Below are positions 25,433-33,718 of a stretch of 64,000 nucleotides of DNA, piece after piece. The position numbers were made by a program, and so were the translations under genes. The stretch covers positions 25,877-89,876 of the forward strand of contig JAGKXC010000004.1 in NCBI GenBank assembly GCA_021151535.1. Direction: 5' to 3'. Position 1 is the stretch's first letter, and the number at the start of each line of letters is the position of its first letter. Source of the DNA: Sphingobacteriia bacterium. Its GTDB lineage: Bacteria > Bacteroidota > Bacteroidia > NS11-12g > UBA955. A model generated the notes under the pieces. The model worked only from the letters and a program-made list of their open reading frames with translations, did not search any database and was not told the DNA's origin.

Positions 25433-26074
25433 CTATGAATCGTACCATTTAGAAAACAAATACACCAAACGGCGCAGTGTTAACCCATTGCGTTTTACCA
25501 TATTACGTTGATGGGTTTTGATGGTATGCGGACTTCTACACAGTTTCTCAGCAATATCTTCAATTGTATGGCCTTGGGTATATAGTCTTAAAACTTCTTT
25601 CTCTTGATCGGTAAGCGATGGAGCGAAAGTGGCTTCATCATTCTCAATGGCTTCTTGACTCTGAGCGATGGGATACTGGCTCATCACATCTTGCACATGG
25701 GAGCAATAATATTTTTTACCTGAGGAAACAGACTTCAAAGCAGCACCCAAAACAGAGGAATCGCACATTTTACATACGAAACCTTGAACGCCTAATTTGG
25801 TAGCTTCAGATACAAAAACAAAATCTGTATATCCAGAAAACACCAATACAGGAATATTTTTCTGCATACAAAGAGCAATAAAATCAAAAGATTTGCCTTC
25901 TTTCAGCCCAATATCTGCTGTTGCCAAATCAATATGCTTTTTATGCATAAACTGCTTGGCAGAATCTACATCAGCAAACCCATGCCATGTTGCGTCAGGA
26001 AAAATCGATTTCACTTTACTAGAAATCACCTCCCGCATAACGGGATGATCTTCCAAAGAGACAATTAAACTCAT
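25433..26074 (-). CDS. NarL/FixJ-type response regulator
   Basis: The product is 213 residues from the ATG at 26074, which overlaps the kinase stop (ATGA), so the start is well supported. The receiver domain has the acidic pair E8-D9, phosphoacceptor D54 (LATADIG), a Ser/Thr switch in VLVFSGYTD and a conserved Lys in GFVCKMCD. The C-terminal LuxR-type helix-turn-helix reads LTDQEKEVLRLYTQGHTIEDIAEKLCRSPHTIKTHQRNMVKR. It is the last gene of a membrane-protein/kinase/regulator operon. A palindrome resembling a NarL site lies upstream of the operon. Confidence 0.9.
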   Translation of the reverse strand: MSLIVSLEDHPVMREVISSKVKSIFPDATWHGFADVDSAKQFMHKKHIDLATADIGLKEGKSFDFIALCMQKNIPVLVFSGYTDFVFVSEATKLGVQGFVCKMCDSSVLGAALKSVSSGKKYYCSHVQDVMSQYPIAQSQEAIENDEATFAPSLTDQEKEVLRLYTQGHTIEDIAEKLCRSPHTIKTHQRNMVKRNGLTLRRLVYLFSKWYDS

Positions 26075-26886
26075 CGATCCACCTCCAATAACAATTGCTC
26101 TTCCCAAACACCCGGATGCATCTCTATTTTTCGAATTTCACCTTGTATCAATGCCAAGCGTTGTTTTAATGTATAGGTACCTCTACCCTTTAAATTATCC
26201 ATCGGCAAATTAGACAAAGGAAATTGAGAGGATGATGCCTGAGAGGAAACACTTACAACATGATAATGAATAGAAATCGAAAGATGCTGATTTAACAATT
26301 CCATGGAAACTGATAAATCATCTACCTGGTTGTGTTGAACAATATTGGCGATCAATTCTTGCATTATGCGGTAAACTTGTACTTCTTTTTCGGCTAAGGA
26401 TATCTCATTAACTGTTGAATGAAAATTCACTTTCCGCTTAGAATCAGCCATCATAAGCACAAGATTCTCTATTGATTTAACCAAACCAAACGCTTCCAAT
26501 TCTTTTGGGTAAATAGCTTGGGTGAGTTGGGCGATTTCTATTTGAAGATCTTGCAACTCTTTTTGAATATGAGAAGCTCTATTCACAATCTCAGATATTT
26601 CGCCGTAATTCAAGAGTTCTGTTATCCGCTCTTTGATGGCAAAAAATCGCGCCCCAGATGCATCGTGTAAATCATGCGCTATGCGCTGTCGTTCATGTTC
26701 CAAATTCTCCATCGCTTGCAATTGAATTTCCTTTTTTATTCGATCGGATCTTAGCCAAACGATAACAATTGAAACTACCAATGCCACGCAAAAAATCAAA
26801 ATAGGAATAAATGTATTTACATACACAGGAATTTCAGCCAAACGCTGAAAATGCAACTGAAACACAACGAAACCCAACCTAACCAT
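26071..26886 (-). CDS. HisKA_3-type sensor histidine kinase with a degenerate ATP-binding domain
   Basis: The product is 271 residues. There is one membrane helix (about 24-45) and almost no sensor domain. The phosphoacceptor region is ERQRIAHDLHDASGARFFAI, with H74 in the expected position. The N-box-like segment is IMQELIANIVQHN and a late G-box-like segment is GRGTYTLKQRLALI. The DxGxG nucleotide-binding loop between them is missing: that stretch reads LSISIHYHVVSVS. The protein may therefore be a weak kinase or mainly a phosphatase or scaffold. It overlaps the response regulator by 4 bp and follows the membrane protein by 11 bp. Confidence 0.8.
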   Translation of the reverse strand: MVRLGFVVFQLHFQRLAEIPVYVNTFIPILIFCVALVVSIVIVWLRSDRIKKEIQLQAMENLEHERQRIAHDLHDASGARFFAIKERITELLNYGEISEIVNRASHIQKELQDLQIEIAQLTQAIYPKELEAFGLVKSIENLVLMMADSKRKVNFHSTVNEISLAEKEVQVYRIMQELIANIVQHNQVDDLSVSMELLNQHLSISIHYHVVSVSSQASSSQFPLSNLPMDNLKGRGTYTLKQRLALIQGEIRKIEMHPGVWEEQLLLEVDR

Positions 26887-26897
26887 CGCCCTAAAAA

Positions 26898-27629
26898 TTA
26901 CTTCACATCTTCATTAATTATTAAGTTTTTGGCAGCTCGCTGCGAAGACAAATGGCGCACAAAAATAGAAATAGCCATTTTAAGGTAATAAGAAAGAAAC
27001 AATATACACAAAACTAAATGTGTGGTAGACATTAACACCACAAGCGACTCATGCTTCATCCAATCAGTATAGTGCACCAAATAGGAAATTGACATATCAA
27101 ACATATCATCTAATATGATAAATACCAGGAACACAAAATCAACAATATTGAATTGATTACTTCTGGCCAATTTCACCAATTGAAAACTCAACAGCACGAT
27201 GGCCAATTCGAAAAACACCAATGCCATGGAATATGACATTTGCCAATTGAACCCATAAGCCAATGCCATCAAAACAATAAGAAGAGCTGGCAACAACCAA
27301 ACTTTTCTAAAAAATTGAGGCACGAAAAGAAAAACGGCTAGTAGCAGTACCGAAAAATCATATCCAAAATTGGCAACCACATCGGCAATTTTCCTCGGAC
27401 TGCCCATTTTGCATACCACAAATAAAATTCCTTCAAATACAAACCACAATAAAAGCATTTGCTCCACCAATTGAACATATATGGATTTATGAATTTGATT
27501 ATTGCGCATAAAAACCCATGCAACCAATGTAATAATCATGGCAGACAGATAAATATCCATCACAAAATCATTAAAAGCTCTACTAGAAAGTTGTACAACA
27601 AGTGATTCCCACATAAACGATTTAAGCAA
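26898..27629 (-). CDS. Multi-pass membrane protein, putative sensor partner of the downstream kinase
   Basis: The product is 243 residues, unrecognised. About seven hydrophobic segments can be drawn: near 27-40, 56-72, 90-106, 111-127, 132-150, 163-177 and 198-218. These include AMIITLVAWVFM, LLWFVFEGILFVVC and DFVFLVFIILDDMFDM. The C-terminus is charged and cytoplasmic in appearance. It is the first gene of the operon with the kinase, which itself has almost no sensory region, so a sensing role is plausible but inferred only from context. Confidence 0.6.
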   Translation of the reverse strand: MLKSFMWESLVVQLSSRAFNDFVMDIYLSAMIITLVAWVFMRNNQIHKSIYVQLVEQMLLLWFVFEGILFVVCKMGSPRKIADVVANFGYDFSVLLLAVFLFVPQFFRKVWLLPALLIVLMALAYGFNWQMSYSMALVFFELAIVLLSFQLVKLARSNQFNIVDFVFLVFIILDDMFDMSISYLVHYTDWMKHESLVVLMSTTHLVLCILFLSYYLKMAISIFVRHLSSQRAAKNLIINEDVK

Positions 27630-27691
27630 ACTTATCGAAATTAGACATATTTCACTTGGCTTTTTTAATCCCCCTTGAGAAAATCATAAAA

Positions 27692-27710
27692 ATACCACTC
27701 TTAGTGGTAT
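27692..27710. promoter_or_regulatory. Palindrome ATACCACT-CTT-AGTGGTAT, candidate regulator site
   Basis: A perfect 8-bp inverted repeat around CTT lies 63 bp upstream of the operon encoding a NarL/FixJ regulator and about 120 bp upstream of a divergent secreted-protein gene. The half-sites fit the NarL heptamer TACYNMT, but the spacer is 3 bp rather than 2. Confidence 0.5.
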
Positions 27711-27832
27711 AAACCATCAGATAGATATTGTTGTTTTGCATAATTCACTTGTATTAAAATTATCAACAAAAAATAGTATTAGTTCTGTGAATGAAACATA
27801 ATTTTCAGATATGCATTAAATTGCAAGAAATT

Positions 27833-28870
27833 ATGAAACGCTTATTGAGCATTGGTTTGTTTGTGGCATTTTTCGCCCTAGCTAACAGCGCCTTAGGTCA
27901 AACCCCACAACTGATTATCTGTAAAGGTAGCAGCATTAATTATCAGGAGTTCAACGATCCCGGATCCCTGCCCTCAGTTGCTTGGGATTGGAAGTTTGCA
28001 GGCGGAACACCGGCAACATCCACTCTTAGACAGCCGGCAATTACCTATCCAGATACTGGATTGTTTTATACTGAATGTACTTCCACTTTTTCTGATGGTA
28101 GTAAAAAAACTCAGGGAATCTATGTTTTGGTTATTCAAAATACTTTTGACCCAATACCAATGAGAGACACAACAGTTTGTAATACTGCATTTTCCATCAA
28201 TTTAAACGCAGCTAACAACTACCGTGAATATCATTATTATTGGACGTCTTCGGATGTAAATCTATCCGGAATTGACACAACCAAAAGGACGCTTAACATT
28301 ACAAAACCTGGTTCATATAGTGTAAAAGTTTATTCAAAATGCGGTTCATCCACCAAAACCATTACAGTAAAACAAGGTACTAAACCCGTTGTAGATTTGG
28401 GAATTGACAAGTTTGTATGTCGCAATGCAGCTGTTGTTTTGGATGCCGGCAACACAGTAGGCAATACCTATTTGTGGAATACAGGCGCTACATCGCCAAC
28501 CATTACAGGTACCACAGCAGGTTTGTATTCGGTAATCGTTACCTCTGCAGATGGTTGTAAAAGTTCAGACCAGGTGCAATTAATCGACTCTTGTCCGCCA
28601 ATCGTTTATTTACCCAGTGCATTCACACCCAACGACGCTCCTCCCAATGATATTTACAAACCTTATTTGGAAGGCTATGCTAAAATGTCCATGAAAATCT
28701 TCAACCGTTGGGGTCAATTGATGTTTGAAACCACTGACATCAATGGAGGATGGGACGGAAACTACATGAACGCTCCAGCCCAAGAGGGTGTGTACATTTG
28801 TTTATTAGAACTTGTTGGCAACAACACTTTTAGAAAAGTATTAAAACAAAACTTCACTTTATTACGTTAA
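27833..28870 (+). CDS. Secreted PKD-domain protein with type B (gliding-motility CHU_C) sorting domain
   Basis: The product is about 345 residues from the ATG at 27833, which begins a clean signal peptide (MKRLLSIGLFVAFFALANSALGQ); an ATG at 27791 adds 14 residues. A PKD-like domain lies near 30-110 (VAWDWKFAGGTPATST ... ITYPDTGLFYTECT), followed by two more Ig-like segments (LDAGNTVGNTYLWNTGATSPTI). The C-terminal 90 residues are a type B sorting domain: VYLPSAFTPNDAPPND, MKIFNRWGQLMFET, GGWDGNYM, EGVYICLLEL. It is predicted cargo of the type IX system. It faces the two-component operon and may be its target. Confidence 0.87.
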   Translation: MKRLLSIGLFVAFFALANSALGQTPQLIICKGSSINYQEFNDPGSLPSVAWDWKFAGGTPATSTLRQPAITYPDTGLFYTECTSTFSDGSKKTQGIYVLVIQNTFDPIPMRDTTVCNTAFSINLNAANNYREYHYYWTSSDVNLSGIDTTKRTLNITKPGSYSVKVYSKCGSSTKTITVKQGTKPVVDLGIDKFVCRNAAVVLDAGNTVGNTYLWNTGATSPTITGTTAGLYSVIVTSADGCKSSDQVQLIDSCPPIVYLPSAFTPNDAPPNDIYKPYLEGYAKMSMKIFNRWGQLMFETTDINGGWDGNYMNAPAQEGVYICLLELVGNNTFRKVLKQNFTLLR

Positions 28871-28903
28871 GTAGTTTAAAGTCAATAAAATCGCCTTATT
28901 ATA

Positions 28904-31222
28904 ATGACCAAAAATCGCTCAACTTATTTCGGTACTGCCTTATTTTTCTTGGCGATGGTATCGACTAATCTTTTGGATGCACAAACCAAAAATGTTTTAA
29001 AAGCACGCAAGGCGTTTGCTGAGAAAAAATATGCTGCTGCACAAAAAATCTGCGCAAAAGGATTAGAAAAACAACGCGACGATTATGAGTTGTATTACAT
29101 CAAATCGATTTGCGAATTTCAAATGAGTGAGATTTCAAAATACGCTAATGGAGATAACAATTGGGCGAAAGATGCAGTTAAAAGCGCGGTAAAAGCGAGA
29201 AAATTCGATGATAACAATATTTATTTCTCAACGTATGCTGAGCAATTGAAGCCTATTGTTGCTTACAACAATCAACAAGCTTTGGCCAATTATGCGCAAA
29301 AGAAGTATGCACAAGCGGTTCAAATGTATCGAAACAGTTATGAATTAACTGGCGATACGGTTGCATTTGGAATGATGGGATACAGTTTATATCTCAAGGG
29401 CGATGAGATGGAAGCCATTAAAACCATGAGAATTGTGGCTGGATGGAACTATGCTGCCTTTGCAAAAAACGAAAAACCAAACACATACGTTAGAGAAGCT
29501 TTTGAGGTTTTAACTGATTACTACTACCAGAAAAAACAGGGCGATAGCGCTATTTTGTATTGCGAAATGGGCTTGGAAGTTTTTCCAAAAAACTTACGAT
29601 TATTGGGTTTTGAAAAGCAAATGCTGAGCACGGCGATGGCCAAAACCAAAGAAAAAACAGGGTTAAGCACATTGTATAACAGTTTGTTAGAAAAAGGGTT
29701 AAGCTACTTCCCTTCTGATACTTTCTTTTTGCATCAGCAGAACGCTTACTATTTAAATAGAATCGCCCAAGCTTGCGATGAAGGAAGATTGAATGATGCT
29801 TATTTGTTTCATTTAGACTTTTATAACCGCAAACAAGAATTGATCGCCTTAAAATCTGTAAACAAAAGCGATCCATTTTTATTGAAGGATTCGATTGGAT
29901 TTATGGCCAGAGGTTTAGAATATTATTTGGCAAGGAATGAATCCAAGGCAACTCTATTTTACTTTTTCAAGTGGTTTGGGGCTTATTATCATATTGACAA
30001 AATTGATGAAAAAACAGTTGATGGCATGTTAAAAATACCACCCCAACAGCTGAGTAGAAGACTTGTATCAATGTTGGTGGAATATTCTATCGCTACCTAT
30101 CCAAAAAACAAGAACTTCAGGCAATACAGATTAAATATTTTACAAGATTGGACAAAGAAGCCTGTTCCGTATTATGAATGGGAAAGGATTTTGAGATTCA
30201 GCGACAGTGTTGCTAAGGATTTTCCTAAGAATACAGCATTTAAATCAGAGCGATTAAAATTATATTTCAGAGGCATTGATAGTTGTAGCAAATTGAAACA
30301 TTTTGATTTGGCTTGGAAATATTATTATCAACTTCAAGATTTAGCGATTGCACCAGCCTTAGATTTAAAAAATTGGCAAGAAAAATTGGCAAAGGCTGAT
30401 TTTGAATATCGTTTTAAAGGAAGCAAAATATATTATACAACGATTGCGGGAAGTAAAACCAAAAAAATTGCTCAAACCGGTTGGACAGGTGGAAACACCA
30501 AACTATGTGAGCCAGGCAAATTACCAGATTCAACGTTGATAAAAATTACCAATCGCATAAACTATTTCCGTCAGAACAGTGGGGCATTAAATCCTTACAT
30601 GTTGGATTTTGGCAAGGTTGCTGGAGCACAAGAGGCTGCCGTTTTGTTTTCTAACAAAGGAGTATTTACCCAAACACCAAAACCCGAAACACATCCATGT
30701 TATACAGATTTAGCAGCAACGGCCTGTGAATTGGGAATGGCGGTTCAAGAATCGAATCCAGCGCAGAGTACCACAATATTGATGAGCGATAAAAAATCAG
30801 AAGTCTTTTTAACCCGCAGAATGTTAACCCATCCTGGTTTTGAAACTTTTGGTGTAGGTTCTGCGGAAAACAATTCATTTTTCTGGATTGCGGAACAACA
30901 AGCACCTATTTTAGATAGCAATTTCTGGAAAAAACATGCTGTGACTTGGCCGGTTGCTGGCGCATCTCCAGCAATGTTGGTGTTTGATCAGTGGAGTTAT
31001 AGTTCATTGATTGATTTGTCCAAAGCCACTGTTAAAATGGTATCTACCAAATTGGGAGCCATAGAGGTTACCCAAAGATGGGTTGCTGGAAGTGCCGTTG
31101 GTTTGCCTACATTGGTTTGGGAATCGGTGGTAGAACAAAAATGGGAACCGGGCGATAAAATCACGGTAACCATTGAAGTTGCCAAAATGAAACCCATACA
31201 ATATCAGGTATTACTATTTTAG
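28904..31222 (+). CDS. Secreted protein with TPR-like repeats and a C-terminal CAP (SCP)-like domain
   Basis: The product is 772 residues with a signal peptide (about 1-27, ending LLDAQ). Residues of about 30-500 are helical repeats of TPR character (ARKAFAEKKYAAAQKICAKGLEKQRDDYELYYIKSICEF and others). The C-terminal 220 residues resemble a CAP/SCP domain: ITNRINYFRQNSGALNPYMLDFGKVAGAQEAA, HPCYTDLAATACE, and SDKKSEVFLTRRMLTHPGFETFGVG in place of the family's HRxNILxPxFxxIGVG. No sorting domain is present. It starts 33 bp after the type B-sorted gene and is likely co-transcribed. The function of the combination is unknown. Confidence 0.75.
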   Translation: MTKNRSTYFGTALFFLAMVSTNLLDAQTKNVLKARKAFAEKKYAAAQKICAKGLEKQRDDYELYYIKSICEFQMSEISKYANGDNNWAKDAVKSAVKARKFDDNNIYFSTYAEQLKPIVAYNNQQALANYAQKKYAQAVQMYRNSYELTGDTVAFGMMGYSLYLKGDEMEAIKTMRIVAGWNYAAFAKNEKPNTYVREAFEVLTDYYYQKKQGDSAILYCEMGLEVFPKNLRLLGFEKQMLSTAMAKTKEKTGLSTLYNSLLEKGLSYFPSDTFFLHQQNAYYLNRIAQACDEGRLNDAYLFHLDFYNRKQELIALKSVNKSDPFLLKDSIGFMARGLEYYLARNESKATLFYFFKWFGAYYHIDKIDEKTVDGMLKIPPQQLSRRLVSMLVEYSIATYPKNKNFRQYRLNILQDWTKKPVPYYEWERILRFSDSVAKDFPKNTAFKSERLKLYFRGIDSCSKLKHFDLAWKYYYQLQDLAIAPALDLKNWQEKLAKADFEYRFKGSKIYYTTIAGSKTKKIAQTGWTGGNTKLCEPGKLPDSTLIKITNRINYFRQNSGALNPYMLDFGKVAGAQEAAVLFSNKGVFTQTPKPETHPCYTDLAATACELGMAVQESNPAQSTTILMSDKKSEVFLTRRMLTHPGFETFGVGSAENNSFFWIAEQQAPILDSNFWKKHAVTWPVAGASPAMLVFDQWSYSSLIDLSKATVKMVSTKLGAIEVTQRWVAGSAVGLPTLVWESVVEQKWEPGDKITVTIEVAKMKPIQYQVLLF

Positions 31223-31299
31223 ATTTTTCGTTTTTTGGGCTAATTAACAACCATCATCTTTAAGACAATCAGACGTTTACGAAAAATAACACGAATCTA

Positions 31300-31330
31300 T
31301 TGCTATTGAATAGAAAAAACGTTATTTTTG
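31300..31330 (+). promoter_or_regulatory. Candidate tRNA-Leu promoter TTG-N20-TATTTTTG
   Basis: A TTG at 31300-31302 and TATTTTTG at 31323-31330 match both Bacteroidota promoter elements at the usual spacing, 18 bp before the tRNA. Confidence 0.65.
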
Positions 31331-31348
31331 CAGTCCTTTTTATCCTAT

Positions 31349-31430
31349 GCACGCGTGGCGTAATTGGTAGCCGCACCAGACTTAGGATCTGGCGCCGCGA
31401 GGCGTGGGGGTTCGAGTCCCTCCGCGTGCA
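31349..31430 (+). tRNA. tRNA-Leu (TAG anticodon)
   Basis: An 82-nt class II tRNA. The acceptor stem GCACGCG pairs with CGCGTGC. The D arm is GGCGTAATTGGTAGCCGC, and anticodon stem CCAGA/TCTGG encloses CTTAGGA with TAG at 31383-31385. It has an extended variable arm (CGCCGCGAGGCG) and T arm GGGGGTTCGAGTCCCTC. The discriminator is A73, as expected for leucine. CCA is not encoded. Confidence 0.96.
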
Positions 31431-31443
31431 CTAAATCTAACAT

Positions 31444-31470
31444 CAACCCTGCAAAGGGTTGTGTTGTTTA
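31444..31470 (+). terminator. Hairpin with GCAA tetraloop after tRNA-Leu
   Basis: CAACCCT (31444-31450) pairs with AGGGTTG (31455-31461) around GCAA, and the stem can be extended with one bulge. It is followed by a T/G-rich rather than pure T tail, so it could be a weak terminator or an attenuator before tig. Confidence 0.6.
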
Positions 31471-31497
31471 TAGAGTTTTACGTAAAAAACAATTCCC

Positions 31498-32880
31498 GTG
31501 AATATCGATTTTCAGAAACACGACGATTTAAATGCCACAGTAGTTATTTCATTAGAAAAGAACGACTACCAAGAGGGTGTTGAAAAAGAATTAAAATCTC
31601 TTCAAAAAAGAGCTGCCATTAAAGGTTTTAGACCTGGAAAAACCCCAATGGGAATGATCCAAAAAATGTATGGCAAAAGCATCTTAGCCGATGAGATCCA
31701 AAGAATCGCAACTGATGCAATTAACCAATATATCAATGATGAAAAGCTTGATATTTTGGGTTACCCTATCGCCAGTGAAAAGGTTGAAAGTGATTTGGAC
31801 ATTGACAATTCAGAAAATTTCAAATTCGCTTTTGATTTGGGTTTAGCGCCTCAATTTGAATTGGCAGTTAGCAAAAAAGACACTTTGGAATTATTTGACA
31901 TTGAGGTTTCTGACAAGGAAGTTACTGAAGATATCAACTATTCTCGCAGAAGAAATGGCAAGTTGGAAGATGTTGAGAAATCTGAAGATGAAGATATCAT
32001 TTATGCTACCGTAACTGAATTATCTGAAAGCGGAGAAGCTTTAGAAGGCGGTATCGCGGATAAAACAATCAGTTTTGTTCCTAATTTGGTGGAAAATGCG
32101 AAATTGAAGAAAGCCTTTATCGGTAAAAAAGTTGGCGATGTTGTAAAAGCAGATATCAAATTGTTGTTAAACAACAATGAAACAGTTATTTCAAGTTCTT
32201 TGGGCATTGCAAAAGAAGGTGTAAATGATTTGGGTGAGCAGTTCCAAGTTGAAATTAAAGAAATTAAGAGAAGAACTGATTCTGAATTAAACGAAGAATA
32301 CTACAGACAATTGTTTGGCGATGATATCCCTGCATCTGAAGATGAATATCGCGAAAGAATCAAAAACAATTTGGTTCAGTATTATAAAAATGAGGCTGAT
32401 CTTTGGTTGGATCACCAAATCGGACATATTTTATTAGAAAAACACCAAATCGTTTTGCCAGACAATTTCTTGAAACGTTGGTTGATCACTACCAAGGGTG
32501 AAGATTATAACTTCGATAATATTGAAGAAAAATATGCTGAGGAAAAAAGCGCGCTTCAAAGAAGATTGGTAATTGACAAAATTGCTGCAGAAAGCAAAAT
32601 CGAAGCTACTGCAGAAGAGGTTCGCGAAGAAGCTAGAATTTATTTTGTAGGTTTATACAGACAATATGGTTTAACCATAGGTATGCAAGATCAATTCTTA
32701 GATGAAACTATCAATAAGCGTTTGGGTGATCGTGAGTTTATTATGCAAATGACAGACAGAGTAATCTATCGCAAGGCATATGATGCTATTAAAGAATTAG
32801 CAACCATCAAAACCAAAAAAATCAGCGTTGAAGATTATTTCAAGCACATCAATGAGCACAAAGCTGCTCATGGTGAATAA
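31498..32880 (+). CDS. tig: Trigger factor (ribosome-associated chaperone)
   Basis: The product is 460 residues starting at GTG. The ribosome-binding signature GFRPGKTP is at residues 43-50 in an N-terminal domain of normal shape (IDFQKHDDLNATVVISLEKNDYQEGVEKELKSL). The middle PPIase-like region is diverged. The long helical C-terminal arm (DEYRERIKNNLVQYYKNEADLWLDHQIGHILLEKHQIVLPDNFLKRWL) is typical of Bacteroidota trigger factors. It binds nascent chains at the ribosome exit. It heads the common tig-clpP-clpX order, though a strong terminator and a new promoter lie between tig and clpP. Confidence 0.93.
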   Translation: MNIDFQKHDDLNATVVISLEKNDYQEGVEKELKSLQKRAAIKGFRPGKTPMGMIQKMYGKSILADEIQRIATDAINQYINDEKLDILGYPIASEKVESDLDIDNSENFKFAFDLGLAPQFELAVSKKDTLELFDIEVSDKEVTEDINYSRRRNGKLEDVEKSEDEDIIYATVTELSESGEALEGGIADKTISFVPNLVENAKLKKAFIGKKVGDVVKADIKLLLNNNETVISSSLGIAKEGVNDLGEQFQVEIKEIKRRTDSELNEEYYRQLFGDDIPASEDEYRERIKNNLVQYYKNEADLWLDHQIGHILLEKHQIVLPDNFLKRWLITTKGEDYNFDNIEEKYAEEKSALQRRLVIDKIAAESKIEATAEEVREEARIYFVGLYRQYGLTIGMQDQFLDETINKRLGDREFIMQMTDRVIYRKAYDAIKELATIKTKKISVEDYFKHINEHKAAHGE

Positions 32881-32912
32881 TCACTGAAAGAATTCGCAAA
32901 TTCAACTATAAT

Positions 32913-32950
32913 AAAAGAGACTTTCCCGATGGAAGGTCTCTTTTTTTTTA
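32913..32950 (+). terminator. Strong terminator after tig
   Basis: A 14-bp stem (32913-32926 with 32931-32944, including one G-T pair) closes a CGAT loop and runs into a long T tract. Confidence 0.88.
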
Positions 32951-32982
32951 TGAATGTATATGGGGGTAAGGCTCAACTTTTG

Positions 32983-32990
32983 TAGATTTG
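32983..32990 (+). promoter_or_regulatory. Candidate clpP promoter, TAGATTTG
   Basis: An exact TAnnTTTG match lies 20 bp before the clpP ATG at 33011, downstream of the tig terminator. No clear -33 TTG is seen. Confidence 0.55.
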
Positions 32991-33010
32991 TTAATTAATA
33001 TTTGAATATC

Positions 33011-33706
33011 ATGGATCACGGCAAAGAATTTAAAAAATACGCAACCAAACATTTGGGAATTAATAGTTTAAGAGTAGACCAATATGAAAACATAGTTTCT
33101 CAACATGCAGGTGGAATCTATGGTTTAACGCCAAACATCATTGAAGAAAGACCGATGAACGCAAGTGTTATCGATATTTTTTCTCGATTGATGATGGATA
33201 GAATTATATTTATGGGTGTTCCAATTTACGACGATATGGCCAATATCATTTTGGGTCAATTGTTGTTTTTGGAAAGTGCTAACCCCAATCGCGACATTCA
33301 AATTTATATCAATAGCCCAGGTGGAAGTGTGTACGCTGGTTTGGCTATCTACGACACTATGCAGTATATTAGCTCTGATGTTGCCACCATTTGTACAGGG
33401 ATGGCAGCAAGTATGGGTGCCGTTTTGATGTGCGCTGGTGCAGCAGGAAAACGTACAGCTCTTCCCCACTCTAGAATTATGATTCACCAACCATTGGGTG
33501 GTGCTAATGGTCAGGCCTCCGATATTGAAATCACCTACAAAGAAATCAGTAAGTTGAAAAAAGAATTGTACGATATCATTTCTTTCCACAGCGGACAACC
33601 ATTTGAGAAAGTGGAAAAAGATAGTGATCGTGATTATTGGATGATTGCTGATGAAGCAAAGGCCTATGGCATGATCGACGAAGTTTTGGGTAGAAGAAAC
33701 AAATAA
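33011..33706 (+). CDS. clpP: ATP-dependent Clp protease proteolytic subunit
   Basis: The product is 231 residues from the ATG at 33011; a TTG three codons earlier is less likely. The catalytic triad is visible: Ser134 in CTGMAASMGAVL, His159 in SRIMIHQPLGG, and Asp in KDSDRDYWM. The handle region (YINSPGGSVYAGLAIYDTMQYI) is standard. It forms the tetradecameric protease chamber working with ClpX, whose gene follows after 12 bp. Confidence 0.96.
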   Translation: MDHGKEFKKYATKHLGINSLRVDQYENIVSQHAGGIYGLTPNIIEERPMNASVIDIFSRLMMDRIIFMGVPIYDDMANIILGQLLFLESANPNRDIQIYINSPGGSVYAGLAIYDTMQYISSDVATICTGMAASMGAVLMCAGAAGKRTALPHSRIMIHQPLGGANGQASDIEITYKEISKLKKELYDIISFHSGQPFEKVEKDSDRDYWMIADEAKAYGMIDEVLGRRNK

Positions 33707-33718
33707 TAATTATTAAAG

